Positions 39,921 to 52,904 of a stretch of DNA of 64,000 nt are shown here, piece by piece; the stretch's first letter is position 1; every line of letters starts with the position of its first letter. The position numbers and the translations under genes are program-made. The notes beneath the pieces were generated by a model. That model had not been told where the DNA came from, searched no databases, and was given only the letters and a program-made list of their open reading frames with translations. The stretch covers positions 6,258,528 to 6,322,527 of the forward strand of contig NW_024720711.1 in NCBI RefSeq assembly GCF_018991925.1, written 5' to 3'. The stretch is from Homarus americanus (Eukaryota; Arthropoda; Malacostraca; Decapoda; Nephropidae).

Positions 39921-40598
39921 ATCTGTCAACTTTGAATACCTCAAAAATCTCATTAAAGTTTAATAACTCCACTGGGTTTAAAATTTCCAATGGGTATACC
40001 ATTAATACGCTTTAGAGCTTTAAAGGGTTAAAAACTAGCAATAAATTTTCTCGTAAGCTTTAAAGTCTTCAGAGTTCTTAAATCTTATCGTCAATAGAGA
40101 AAAATATTAGTGTCGGTAATACTTACTTAAATCATTATTTGTATATAAACAGCCATCCAAGGTAACCACCACACCGGTTATATAAGAAAGTTCAACTGAC
40201 CAACACCCCCCCAATCTGACTTTCACAATACAAGACGAAAATGCACCACCTTTATGATATGCAGTAAATCATAACAAAAGGATGCAGCCACTTATCACAG
40301 CTTGATGCACAGTTATCTCGTCAGCATCACTCCACCAGTATGCTTCTTAAGAGTTTTAATTTTAATCTTAATATGAAAAATAAATGAGAGTAAAGAATTT
40401 TATTAGCGTCTACCAGGACCATGATGTTCGATGGAATTACACGCTTATTTAAAAGAGCATCATCTCTGCCACAAACACTGACGACTCTCATCCTGGGTAA
40501 TGTAGTAAAGCAGAGCATAAACCTCATATATAATTATTATGGGCAGGTCCACCGCATACCTAGCATCTCTCCCTAACCTGTGTGGCATTTATTATTGT

Positions 40599-40599
<1 letters not shown>

Positions 40600-40645
<46 letters not shown>
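40600..40645. repeat. (GA)n microsatellite
   Basis: About 22 GA units. Confidence 0.97.
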
Positions 40646-40647
<2 letters not shown>

Positions 40648-40685
40648 TTAATCTAGCTGTCAATGTACTGTACACTCGCTCCAAA

Positions 40686-40812
40686 AAGTATCTTTACGAT
40701 TTTTAGGGAGACAATATGACACAACGGACGAAGGATTTTGACAACCCTACCGAGACAACGGGAGTCGCAGTGTTCATTTTGAAATTCATCAGATCCCTCC
40801 GTAAAGATACTT
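40686..40812 (+). mobile_element. MITE, 127 bp, with 13-bp terminal inverted repeats
   Basis: AAGTATCTTTACG at 40686-40698 is the exact reverse complement of CGTAAAGATACTT at 40800-40812. The interior matches 16849-16942 over about 95 bases. With perfect ends and a second copy 24 kb away, this fits a small non-autonomous DNA transposon. The superfamily is unknown and no clear target duplication is visible. Confidence 0.85.
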
Positions 40813-41119
40813 CCTAGTGCTGCGAGTGTACACCAAGTGCTACAAAGTCAAAATCTTTCCGTCTCACCGTGAAGCACTTCGGTATTTTTCCACATCATTA
40901 CCGACGAACCTTACTGGGTATAGGCGACGAGACCTTCCTTAAACGTGACGGTAGAACTGAAACAAATCACAAGGCGAAGCTGTCCAAGATATCTCGCCAA
41001 ACATGCAGCGCCAAATTGAATAGACGGGGAAACCTTTGACGAAAATTTGGCGTGACTGACAGGCAGGAGTGAGAGTGAAGGACAAGTTCTACACAAGACT
41101 CGCATAGATAAACATAAAG
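40813..41119. other. No recognisable feature
   Basis: Unique sequence between the MITE and the minisatellites. Confidence 0.45.
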
Positions 41120-41255
41120 TATGGACGAGAGGATGGAGAGGAGAAAGGGGGTGAAGGATGGAGAGGAGAAAGGGGGTGAAGGATGGGGAGGAGAAAGGGG
41201 TGAAGGATGGGGAGGAGAAAGAGGTGAAGGATGGGGAGGAGAAAGGGGGAGATAA
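41120..41255. repeat. ~25-bp purine-rich minisatellite
   Basis: About five units of GGATGGGGAGGAGAAAGG with GGGTGAA. The array merges into the next one after a short spacer. Confidence 0.93.
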
Positions 41256-41319
41256 ATTAATAAAAAAAGGGCAGATGTAGAAGTGTGGCAATGGTTGTAG
41301 TAAAGTAAGGTAGTGATAC

Positions 41320-42440
41320 CGGCACAGGCATGGCAGTGGTACCAGTACAGGTGTGGCAGTGGTACCAGTAGAGGTGGGACAGAGGTACCAAGAGAGGCGT
41401 GGCAGTGGTACCAGCACAGGTGTGGCAGTGGTACCAGTACAGGTGTGGCAGTGGTACCAGTAGAGGTGGGACAGAGGTACCAAGAGAGGCGTGGCAGTGG
41501 TACCAGCACAGGTGTGGCAGTGGTACCAGTAGAGGTGGGACAGAGATACCAAGAGAGGCGTGGCGTGTTGCCAACAAAGGCGTGATAATGGTACCAACAG
41601 AGGCATTGTAGTGGTACCAACGGATGCCTGGTAGCGGTACCAACGGAGGCGTGGCAGCGGTACCAACGGAGGCGTGGTAGCGGTACCAACGGAGGCGTGG
41701 CAGCGGTACCAACGGAGCGTGGCAGCGGCACCGGGCGGCGGCGGGAGCGTGGTAGCGGTAGCGGTACAACGGAGGCGTGCGGCGGAGGCGCGGTACCAGC
41801 AGGCGCGGTACCAGCGGTACCAAGGGAACCAACGGAGCGTGACAGCGGTACCAACAGATGCGTGGTACAGGTACCAGCGGACGTGGTAGTAGGTACCAAC
41901 GGCGTGGTAGTAGTACCAACGGAGGCGTGGTAGTGATACCAACGGAGGCATGGTAGTGGCACCAACGGACATGGTAGCATGGTAGTACCAACGGAGGCGT
42001 GGTAGTGACCAACAGGCGTGGTAGTAACCGTGGTAACTTGCGGAACGGAGGCGTGGTAGTGATGCCGGAGCATACCAACGGGCGTGGTAGTGATACCAAC
42101 AGGCGTGGTGTGTACCAACGGAGGCGTGGTTGGTGGTGCCAACGGGCGCGTGGTAGCAGGCGTGGTGGTGACAACGGAGGCCAGCAGGCGTGCTAGTGAT
42201 ACCAACGGGCGTGGTAGTGGTACCAACGCAGTGGTACCAACGGAGCATGGTAGTACCAACGGCAGGGCGTGGCGGTGGTAGTCGTTCCAACGGAGGCGTG
42301 GTAGTCGTTCCAACGGAGGCGTGGTAGTCGTTCCAACGGAGGCGTGGTAGTAGTACTAACGGAGGCGTGGTAGTAGTACTAACGGAGGCGTGGTAGTAGT
42401 ACCAACGGAGGCGTGTAAGTGGTACCAACGGAGTAGTGGT
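41320..42440. repeat. 23-bp minisatellite carrying GGTACC in each unit
   Basis: About 45-48 units. The right and central units read GCGTGGTAGCGGTACCAACG plus GAG; the left units (41320-41590) read GTGGCAGTGGTACCAGTACAG plus GT and form a higher-order pattern with GGGACAGAGGTACCAAGAGA. A central part (41720-42290) has many one- to several-base deletions that break the phase. The minus-strand frames of 513, 448 and 305 codons cycle through HASVGT, PPLVPL and RLRWY peptides every three units and are not genes. Confidence 0.97.
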
Positions 42441-44852
42441 ATCTGCTAACACTTCCGTCGTACATAATGTAATATACGTGTCAACTCGTCTCTTTGTGGT
42501 GCTATCACAAAGGCACAGTGATAAGACTTTTCCTCTCCTCTATCACTTACTGTTCATGACACAGGTATACAGCACACGACAGTCTTGGATATATTCACTT
42601 GTTGTCTGTTATGTCATCTCTGCTTTGCCTTCTCTGGATCTTTTCTTTCAGGTTCACTACACAATTAGAATAAATTATGATCGTTGTAATATCAAAAACA
42701 GCTACGGCATAAAATATTGAGAATTTGATTCAGTAAAACGAATTAAACAGCTTTTTCCCTCGCTTATCTTTTTTTGTATTCTAAAACGATATCAAGTCGG
42801 TTTTAATTAAGAATTTCTGGCAGTCCAACTTCCCTGATATCCATCCATCCATACATTAAAAAGTACTTTTTTAATTTATGAACAATTTTGTTTTATATGT
42901 TTTGTGTGCAAATTATTTCCCCTCCCAGTCCAAATCAAACGTAAAGTTTGGAATCGAACATAAAACATTCAAAATCGATTCGGATGACAAGCTGGACACA
43001 GTATTCTGAATCAGAGTTGGTAAGAAATATTAGCACAAAACCTGATTCTTTCTGCCAAGAAATATTTCTGACAACCAGGCTTAATTGTCAAAAGTAATGT
43101 GCACTACATAACACGAGAAACAACAACTCTAATGTTTCCATAATATCAGCTATGTCATTAACTGTAGATGTGTACAGCATGATAACGTGGATGTGAAGAG
43201 GGACACCACCGTCACTATCTCCCACCACACATCCTCCAGCTGCCACACGCACCACCGCCACTAATGACGCAACCACATCATCACGTCTACCACAATAACA
43301 CACCATAACTACTTTCTATCAACCAAATTTACCCTTGACTACACCAAATGCAGGTTCATTCCCAGTTGGCCAAGTCACTTGCGTAAAACTCAGCAACTTC
43401 GTGAGGGCATAATTTAGCGTAGACATGGTCCCTACTCCCAGTGCCACACGCAGCCTGCCTTATCTATATTAACATCCACGACACCGTCAAGCTTTGAACA
43501 CATCCAATGTCCACACCTGGCGACCTCCTGTACAGTACAATGTACGGCGTAAGAAGGAGGTACAATGGGCTACCCGTAACAAGGCTACTGACAGATGAAG
43601 GCAGAGAGGTATATTATAAAGTGAAAACAACAGCTGTTCTATAGCTTAAAGTTATGGGAGACAGCCTACTAACCACTTGTGTACGGGATCCCCTTTGTGC
43701 TGAATAAAATCGTCTGTTAGCCAAATAAATACTAAAAGTGGTGGCCCCATAGTGATGGGTTCACCGGTTATATTATACACCAAAAACAACCAATGTTCTA
43801 AGAATCTAACGTTTGAAGTTAACTGGAGCCTCGAGATGCAACAATTAATGTATCACTAAGGTGTAAAGCCCAGAGTAAAGCTGGCAGGTTGTTTGACCAA
43901 GGCCAGGAACTTTAACAGTGGCACCTCACCTACAGCCATGACACTACTACTCGCGTACTGTAATATATAAATAAACAAAATAGTATTACTCTCTGTAGAA
44001 AAGTAAGCTTCCATATAATCTATATTGTATAATGCACATATAACGAGACCAGTCAACATTATTTTGTAAAGCACTTTAAAAACAGCTTATCTCCATCTAG
44101 TTTTACACTGACTAATAAAAAGCTCATTATAATTATCAACAAATATTATTATTTCTAGAATTATCAACAACAGATAGTATAAACACGCAACAACACGCAA
44201 CAAACCGCACAGAGACTCCAGAGCGGCTGAATCGACACACATTGATAAGGTCTCCACTGAACTGTACATGTACAGTATATAAAATTACCCAACACCCAAC
44301 AAATTAAAAATAGCCATCGGGCACAGACATTCCGCCGACTCCTGGGGGTTTAATCTTGAGTTCACCGTGATCACTATAATGTAGCTACCTCACTGAACCC
44401 TACTGTTAGGGAGATGTTAACATCCGTTCTTCTGGTCTAATTTACGTACAAATGAGTCACCTAGCTTCAGCGTGTTCCCTAAATGATCTCCTAAGGAAGG
44501 CATTTACAAAATTTCAATTCAAAACAATCAGCCATTTCGGAGATATGAAAGAGATGGTCGACAATCCTACGAACAGACAACAACAGTACAGTATAGGAAA
44601 CTGGCGACATGGGACGACACAAGGAACACGACAACACAGGATACTGTAATGTTAAGTCCAGACTTCCTTGAAAGCTGTCCTATCAAACTGAACATAATAA
44701 AAGGCCAAATCATCATGTAATATTTCTAGGAACAAACTTAGAATGTGAAGCAGGATCTAATAAGTATTTAACCTCCCAAGGTGATGTGATTCAAATTTGA
44801 AGCCAATTGTTTGAGGCGTTGTCGAGAGACAGTCCAAGTCAAAGACCACCCC
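42441..44852. other. Mostly unique sequence
   Basis: No gene recognised. A strong plus-strand acceptor-like tract (TGGATCTTTTCTTTCAG at about 42636-42652) is present without a recognisable exon after it. Confidence 0.5.
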
Positions 44853-44946
44853 TGAAAAAAAAAAAAAAAATAATAATAATAATAATAATATAAATTATTA
44901 TTATTATTACTATTATTATTATTTTATTATTATTATTATTATTTAG
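44853..44946. repeat. A-run, (TAA)n and (TTA)n, self-complementary
   Basis: About 17 As are followed by (TAA)n and then (TTA)n, so the two halves can pair into a hairpin. It may be the head-to-head meeting of two element tails. Confidence 0.93.
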
Positions 44947-45009
44947 TAATTATTACCACCGTTTTACAGGTCATTTTCCACGCTCGCGTGAGTGCCGTGA
45001 TTACCTGAT

Positions 45010-45101
45010 AGCAGCTCTTCAAACTGCAAGATGTCTTACACCATCCTACCTTTGAGGTCATTTCTAATAACCTCATCTCATGTCATTCTTGGCTGACCCC
45101 T
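45010..45101 (-). pseudogene. Possible LINE RT C-terminal fragment
   Basis: On the minus strand from 45101 the reading is RGQPRMT, stop, DEVIRNDLKGR. The pattern RG-x-P-x-x-x-W-x-x-x-V-x-x-D-L is typical of the very C-terminal end of many LINE reverse transcriptases. The stop here is TGA where TGG (Trp) would be expected. The match is short and no upstream RT motif is seen, so this is tentative. Confidence 0.35.
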
Positions 45102-46024
45102 CGTGTTGTTGTATGACAGTGAAAGATGGGTAATTATAGAAGATGACTTGTTGTTCAGGGTATATCGTCATCCAGCTGCTAACATCGTGTTACTTCTCAG
45201 GCAAGTTGCTGGTAAATTCATATATATAAGGTTTTTAAAGCTTTAGTATTCATAATAGGCAAAGAAGATCGGAATCCGAAGCTAGTTCTAAGTAATGATC
45301 TTTGTTCACAGAAACAAAATTTAAAAGTCTAAATATACCCTGAACTAAAAGTCTTAAAAATTAACAATTGGTGACACATACTCGGTGTCTGACTAACCCA
45401 CATGTCACTTGTACGGGATTAAATTATAACTGACTTTCAAGCAACATCATCCCAAGCCAATATCATCGCACTGACGCTGTAGGGCAAACTAAAGCAAGTA
45501 TATTTACTGCTTAAGTTTTTATCCAAATAATTTACAAGAAAAATAAGCAATCTATCTATTATCTTTATTCCTCTCCCATTTTTCTGTGGAGTGAAGGAAC
45601 GGAGTACAGAACCTTTAAAGAAGGGGAAAACAATAGTAACCGTGGGGTAGTAAAATGCAATAATCACACATACCCTCAACACTTCCTATAACCCAACTGA
45701 AAAAGAAAACACTGCACTGATAACCCCTCCAATTTAATGGCAATTTTGGAGACTACATTCAAATTTTCTCGCTCAGCCAAAAATAAACCTGATCAAAATA
45801 CAGCAACACATTACAGCAAGTAGATTAATCACCAACACACGGGTATACTACAGCGCGTCATTAATCCCCGTCAGCTAACAGTCGCTAAGCATTAAAGTAC
45901 CATAGTGTAACGTGTACCAACATCACTCATCACTGATCACGCGGGAACACTCCACTGTCAGCCCTGTCACCACACTCATGTGCTGCAATGTCAAGAGCTA
46001 AGCAGTGCTCACCAACCATCATGC
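45102..46024. other. No recognisable feature
   Basis: AT-rich unique sequence. Confidence 0.5.
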
Positions 46025-46235
46025 ACCACTGATACCAGGGGTTGTATCGGATCACAAATGGCATGACATCAATGATACCTCCGGGGATTATTACCAGTAT
46101 CACATCCCTAATACCAGGGGAGAGAAGGACATAACCGGCATCGCATCATCGGTAGCTGTGGAGAAAATAACCAGTAGCAGGTAATTGACATCTGGGGAGT
46201 GGGGGATATCCGGCATCCCATCACCCTTCATGACA
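46025..46235. repeat. Degenerate ~50-bp tandem repeat
   Basis: Words GATACCAGGGG, ATCACATC, GGCATCGCATCA and TAACCAGTA recur about four times with strong divergence. Confidence 0.5.
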
Positions 46236-46454
46236 AAACTCCCATCGTGAGTAATATATGAAACACTACAGAGTAAAGTTCAGAATCATTCATCAATATA
46301 CACACACGATTCTACTATTATTTTTTTCTGAACTATCTCGTCCCTCTCATGTGACATTATACTCTGCCGGTGTTACCAGTAAACCATAAGGAAGGAAACA
46401 TGACGAGGATGGACAAGACAGTCATCTCTCATGTGTGACAAAACAAAGCCGTTA

Positions 46455-46455
<1 letters not shown>

Positions 46456-46493
<38 letters not shown>

Positions 46494-46517
46494 CACACGC
46501 ACACGCACACACGCACG

Positions 46518-46551
<34 letters not shown>
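46456..46551. repeat. (CACG)n grading into (CA)n
   Basis: About nine CACG units, a mixed zone, then pure CA units. CpG-rich alternating purine-pyrimidine sequence with Z-DNA potential. Confidence 0.97.
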
Positions 46552-46553
<2 letters not shown>

Positions 46554-48369
46554 TGTGACATGAAAAATAAACACCACACTGACTGTACAGAAGACCAAAA
46601 GCATAAAAAAAACATTGAAGATTAATGTAAGGAAACTCTCCACCCCCTCGGTAAGGGATAAATCAAGAAGAAAAATACAATAGCCAGAACCATCACGAGA
46701 TACAGAGTCTAGCTGCTGATGACCGAGAACAGGTGACGTGTAGACAAACTACTGATAATAACAGTATCAGGGAGACAGGTGGTTCTGCGTCCACATCAAA
46801 TAAATAATAACAATAACGGTCCAACTACGTTAATAATAACACTAATAATAATAGACCTACACACTAATAATAATAGACCTACTGACATTAAAAATCTTAA
46901 ACAGATAAGGCATCTTTAATAACTACTAAAAATTTAAAAATAATAATACGAATTAATGAATTAATGACGACGACTACGACTACTACTACTAATAAGAAGA
47001 ATAAGAATACCAAAGGGAGTAAATTTGTGCCAGACTTGGGTCACTATGGTGCGCAGACAGGAGTATCAAGTGATGCCACGCACCAACACAACGTGTGGAA
47101 ACAAGAGCCATCACAAGAGCGGCTCAACTCCCTCGTCTTTCTCTTCCCAACTGAAAGGACAATCAATTTCGTCCCGTCGCTGAGCACAACAACATTGTTT
47201 GGTAATTGACTATAATATCAAGAGTTAACAAGATACAGGAAGAGAGAACACGTATTTTGATCACTTAATATTCACACTAATAAAATATTTCCATTTTCGA
47301 TAAGAAACTTAAAACAGCCAAGCTTTTCATATTTGACCTAATACTTGGACGAATTTTACCTCTGAAGTGAAATCTCAACAAATCTTCCTTCCCATGAGGT
47401 AGAGTGGATCAGTAGACACCAGTATACTGTAAATTATAACGTACGTAAAGACAATTAAGACTTTTTCTCGCTTCTGTGGAGAATCCATTACGAGGTGCGA
47501 TTCTTATTTATCTATCTGTCTACCACCTTCACCTTCTTCCCACTTCTGTCAGAGGTAGAATATGGGGTACAGAAACTTCGCACAAGTAGAAATAAAAGGG
47601 AGAGTGGTGCAAGACAAGCGTAGTGTGCCAAGAAAGATGAGAGGCAACCACTATAATAGATTCATCCACATAAATTTACTCCTTTCATTAACTGCCAAAG
47701 GTTCATATGCTTCTTAAAACTATATCAAGAGGACCTGAGCCCTTACACAGACGAATAGACGGAGACACGGATCAAGGAAATTATATAAAACTTATGCCAC
47801 AGCAGGTAGTGGCTCAGTCTCCTGGTTGGTGACGTGACACTATACTGTATGTTTGATGGTATTATCTTTACTGATGGTAATTTCCTACTATCAACCACTG
47901 TTACTTATGGTACTCGACACCCACTCTAATCATCAACACCTGTTAAGTACTCGATTGTTGAGCTGGACGACGACAAATCATGACCTCCGCCACACAAGCA
48001 AAAGCACTTACCTGAAAGTAAAATAAACACACGTTAATGTCATATATAAAAAACACAAATCAATAGGCATTTTGTCCGCACCAATATGTCTAAATAAATA
48101 ATAAAGAGAAAACCAGAAAACTGTAAACACGTGCAAAAATATATTTTTTTACATCGTTTCAAACAAATCTTAGCTTTGAGTTGGTTCCTCAGTCCCATAG
48201 AGCTTTAACATTTAACACGTTACGATAAGTTAATACACCAATAAAAATGAAATCCCCATAAACTGTCTTATTGCCTACTGTTGAATTATTATGCAGGAAA
48301 AAATTAAGAAGGAAAGAATGGAAAAAAGAAAGGCATTTTAGGAATCAGGGAAAGGGTGTCAGTGAATTG
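46552..48369. other. Mostly unique sequence
   Basis: Short trinucleotide patches (ATA, CTA) lie near 46800-46990. The recursive splice-like site lies at 48006-48030. No gene recognised. Confidence 0.5.
48006..48030 (-). promoter_or_regulatory. Candidate recursive (ratchet) splice site
   Basis: On the minus strand GTTTATTTTACTTTCAG is joined directly to GTAAGTGC (junction 48012/48011). This is a 3' splice site abutting a consensus donor, like 3103-3130 on the same strand. The surrounding sequences of the two sites are not alike, so they are not copies of one repeat. Confidence 0.35.
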
Positions 48370-48880
48370 AACAGTGAGTGACGAAGATATATATGTATGT
48401 GTGTGTGTACACAGAGCAGCCAAGGAACAGAATGAAATAGATGAAGCGAGAAATGTACGGCGAGTGACTAAGGAAACAAGGATGAGGGATGCAGAGAGAA
48501 CAGTTGAGTAGATATTATTGTATGCGTGTGAATCATAAATCCTGGAACCCTGGATGAGAGGATGAACCCAGTTGAAAAAGACAGAAAGAACAGGTTTGAG
48601 AAAAATAGGTTGAGTAAACAAGATAGAGAAAAATTATATGGATAATTAATGATGTAAAAGTGTGAAGAGACAGCTGATCAGGGTTTGCTGACCTGTTACT
48701 GAAATGTCGGAAGAAAGGGGAATGATTGACTAGTGAACAGTGTATATATCGCCAGGGGATGGAACGAGAGAGAGGGGAATGATGGGGTGAAGAGAGAAAG
48801 GCACTAAAGTGTGTATGAAGAGGATGGACGTCCGGTGTGTATGGATGACTGGATAACATGGCGACGAGTGGGTTTCTGGG
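48370..48880 (+). pseudogene. Decayed LINE 3' coding fragment
   Basis: LLYACES at 48515-48535, a stop where Trp is expected, then DERMNPVE at 48553-48576 in a neighbouring frame fit the LLYACESWTLN..ERMN.VE segment found after the RT domain of many LINEs. Further on, a GTRERG-like stretch (48749-48778) and a weak RMDVR-like tail fit the RG-rich end. Several frameshifts and stops occur. Minus-strand frames here (105 and 108 codons) are shadows. Boundaries are approximate, and the family is probably neither of the other two LINEs. Confidence 0.5.
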
Positions 48881-51800
48881 AATGAATTACAGTACGAGTC
48901 TTGAAAAAATAAGTTTATTATTTGGAAATAATTTTTCCTAAATAGTGAGATTATGTGAATATAGGCAAAAAGAAATAAATATGAGAAGTGGTAACATGTC
49001 TAAGTTTAGATTAAGAAGGTGAAGACGTTGCTTAAAACATCCAACAACGTGTATGTATTGCAGTATTCAGCCCCCCCCCCCCACTCCCTCTTTGGTGTCA
49101 CTCAGATTCGACTACTATTTTGCCTAGTTCATGAACTAAGCTGCCAAACAATATTGTGTTCCAACCAATATCCGCCTTCACATTTTCCCGATTAAAACAA
49201 GCGATGTTTTATATAAGGTTCATAAATATACACACGTAAATGCCCCCACACATAAACCAAACAATTTAAAATACCCCCTTCGGCCTGTGGGTGGGGGTTA
49301 ATTATGTCGAAAAAAGGGAGAGGATTGAGTGGAGAGAAGGGACAGTGATGTATGAATGAGGTCGATACTTCAAGGCCAGAGAGCCTTCCCCTGCCCACCC
49401 TCCAGTCCGCGCGTTGTGTACACACCAGCAAGAAGAGGCGTCTTATATTAGCTGTGTAACACTTCACCATTATGTAAACCAAACTTGCCGGGGGTCAAGT
49501 GCACTCCTAAGTTCCTACTTCCACATAAAACATGAATGAATGAATAAAAGAATGAATTAATCAATCAATGAATGATTATATATATTAGTGAAAGTGTACA
49601 CACCTTACTCAAATGAATTAACATACAACCAATTATATACACGTGCGCACGAACATTATTGAAACTACTATTTTAAATTCAACTGCAGTGTAATCTGTTA
49701 TCCAATGGTAAAGTAACCATTTACACACACACACACACACACACAAAATCGTCAAGACATTCTCTCCATTTCTTTACCAAACTATGATTAATAATTTGTA
49801 CAAAATCAAGAAAAGAGAAAATTATTAAGTTATCCACTACTCGGCAATCCCTACTTATTTACCCGTGGTGAACAATATAAACTTTTAAGTACTGTATTTA
49901 CATTGTCTCGGATAGATGACATTACATGCCTCTAAATTAATCTCCTTTCAATTCTTCTGCCTCAAAAAATATACTAAACTTTCATCTACTGTAAGCACGA
50001 CATAATCCTCTGAAAACGGTCAAGAACCTACTTCAGTATTATGTCTCACTGAAGGTAAGTGTTTACAAATACGTCTATACCATTCAAGATTCTGTGTAAC
50101 CACGGTACAAAAATAGACATGCCAGTGGCCATTGTGAATTATTCATCCGTCTAAAAAAAATTTCCTGAGACAAATTTCAGTGTCCTGGCGATAATTTGGA
50201 CTGTTCCTGCTTCTGATTGGTGGACCAAACTGCCTTCCTCCCGAAAAGCCGAGAATACAGCCTGCATTAATATATCATCTACCGGTACTTCCTTGTGTAC
50301 CATTTTAATCGAAAGAAAGTAATAAGTGAAAGTGAAAGATAAATTAATGATACCTATAATTCATCTTATTCCATGTAACTACATAATTATGAAAAAGACC
50401 AATTAATTAATCTTTCTTGTCTTACTCAGGAATCACCAATCAACTGCGTACTGCACAATCCCCTTCACTTGTACGTTTACAGGGGCTCGTCATATAAACA
50501 TTCCACAAATAATTACATGGAGATATTTGTTTGATGGGCCATTGGTGAAATATAAACCAAATGATAGACCATTTATGAAATATAAACCAAACGATGAACT
50601 CTTGGTGACATAAAAATCAATGAGGAACTCCGAGGACATCCCGCTAACGAAGGACCTTATAACAACACAGAACACTGCTGTGGACTCGAGGAAAGCAGTG
50701 ATTTTTTTAATATTTTATCACCACAAAACACAGACAAAACCTAAATCAATAATACCTTCGCGTTCTTATCTCAATGACAAGTTGTGAAAGAAAGTGTATA
50801 AAATAAATTGAGAGGTAAGTACACGAGGAGGCATTGAAGAGTCTGGGCAAGTAGCCGTCTCGAGGCTCTCCACTGCCAACCTTGTTACTTCACCACCACC
50901 ACCTGCATTCCCTCGGCTCTCATCCACCTGTTGGTTTCGCTCTACACACTACATATTCCTCCTACAAAATCATTGGCAGTGATTTGCTGAACAGGGACGG
51001 CTAATTGCTGTGAACTCCATCATGTGCACAGACAACCATATAAACACCCACAGATAACTAATCATCCAAAACCCACATAATGTACACACACACACACACA
51101 CACTAAGGCTAATACGGTGGCCCATGTACTATTTGGGTGATAACTGGGCTACTAGGACGACATCTGATATTTGGATAGGTCCTGGGCAAAAATTGCAAAT
51201 AGTCGGGCGACTTGGATTCAGTCCAAACTACGTAAACAACCTCAGATTGTTACATAGATAACATACACTACCCGGACTACGGCAAGATTACTTGGACGAT
51301 ACCCAAACTATTGGAATGATATCCGGGTTATCTAGGCTATTCTCAGACTCCCAGACTCCACTGAAAATAATTGTACAACACACTACCACTGAGGTTAACA
51401 AGTCTACCCTGGTATTCCCAGTACACTTGTATCATGCACACTAACATATCAACAGTGTGGTTTGCAGTTACCATAATACACCAAATACACTTGGCATCAT
51501 CCACACTACCAAACAATACAGAGGTTAGCCGGGCTACCCTAGTTACAGCTAGGCTACACAGTTAGCACCTTAGCAACAGCAAGTAGCTCCAATGATAATT
51601 AAGCATGTGTGGCTACGATGTAAAACTGACCAGGAACAATACACACAAAATAGCTTTACATTTATTATAGTACAAGTTATGGGTTAATACTCAATACGGC
51701 ATCTAGTTATATTATTGCACCAAGCTTTATGTAGGCTTACTGGAGATTCATTTCCTTGCTGTCAAATTCAGTGTAGCCAATGTCCCTCACCACACTTGTT

Positions 51801-52463
51801 TGTACAGTTCAGGACTATGTAGAGTCCAATAGCTAACTCCTGTGATAATGTCTTGTGCACTGTGATCTAACATCCAATTGTTATGTTCCAATTTCTCAGA
51901 AAAATCCGTTTATTATGATCACTACCACCACCCTGACTACCAGGCAGTGCACCTATCGTAGAGACACCACCATCTCTGCCACACCACTACTACCTGGATA
52001 AAAAAAATTATATTTCTGACCTCAAAGACATGATCTTAAGTGCTTGCGCATGACACCTGTAGGATAACACTACTGTAAGCAGCCACTGTGGTGGGACTTG
52101 GTGGGTCACTTGATCACATGACGGAATTAGGTGACAGGTAAATTAGATAATCGACTCAAACGAACAGTTAGTATCGACGAACTTAGCAGGATATAAACAC
52201 AAGGTATAGAGAGCGGGTGTGTGACGGGGACCTGGGTGGTGGCGAGCTAGGGGAGGGGAGGTCCATCGGGAGGTTGTAGAGGAAAGGGCAAGGGTGAGGA
52301 CGGTTAAAGCTGAGTCTGACGGTATGGCTGTAGGCGTGACGAGTCTCTCTCACACACACACACCTCCCCAATTCTCTAACCAGTTCCTCGTTAAACCGTT
52401 TAGTGTGTTCTACTCCCAGATTCACTCCAAAATTAACTGGACCAAGTCAGTGATCCACGTGCC
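48881..52463. other. Mostly unique sequence
   Basis: No gene recognised. Minor contents: poly-C run (about 49070-49082), (AC)n at 49722-49745 and 51084-51102, three copies of a ~33-bp motif with GAAATATAAACCAAA at 50535-50630, and faint CTACCCGGACTA-like repeats at 51110-51560. Consensus plus-strand donors AAG/GTAAGTG (50051-50060) and GAG/GTAAGTAC (50812-50821) lack recognisable exons. Confidence 0.5.
50535..50630. repeat. ~33-bp unit, three diverged copies
   Basis: The unit carries GGCCATTGGTGAAATATAAA and CCAAATGATAGA; the third copy is strongly diverged. Confidence 0.75.
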
Positions 52464-52640
52464 ATTACACTGTACACCCGTCACACCACACTCACTGCTC
52501 CGCTATAACTGACACACCATACTCACTGCTCCCTCTATAACTAACACACATCACACTCACTGCTCCACTATAAATGACACACCACACTCACTACTCAATC
52601 ATAACTGCAATTAACACCACACTACACTCACTGCATTGCA
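52464..52640. repeat. ~31-bp minisatellite, about five copies
   Basis: Each unit has CACACCACACTCACTGCTCC followed by a CTATAACTGA-like end. Confidence 0.9.
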
Positions 52641-52904
52641 CGGCTACGTTAAAGCAAGCAAAGCACCGGGAAGAAGTCATCACACTGAAGGTCAACGTGG
52701 TGCATACTTCAGTAACTCTCATCGCTGTAAGGGACACAATTACTCCATTTACGAAACGGCACGCAAGCTGAACCTAACTTAAACGCACGAGTAACAAAAC
52801 AAGTTACGTACCCCGTTGTTAAGAGTTGAGTAACGAACTTTGTCACTCATATTATCCGTGAGTGACACCAACGAATAAGATCAAACAAACTTATCACCAA
52901 CATC

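Larger units (their letters stand above)
36859..40599. other. Mostly unique sequence
   Basis: No gene recognised. It contains a short GACA tetranucleotide run (37122-37150), a diverged repeat pair (37463-37542 and 39834-39920), a small 19-bp tandem patch (38760-38850) and a plus-strand donor-like AAG/GTAAGTC at 39419-39427. Confidence 0.5.

Noticed and set aside
40911..42452. Minus-strand open frame of 513 codons, the longest in the window
   Set aside because: It covers the 23-bp minisatellite. The peptide cycles every 23 residues because 23 is not a multiple of three, and alternative frames are equally open.
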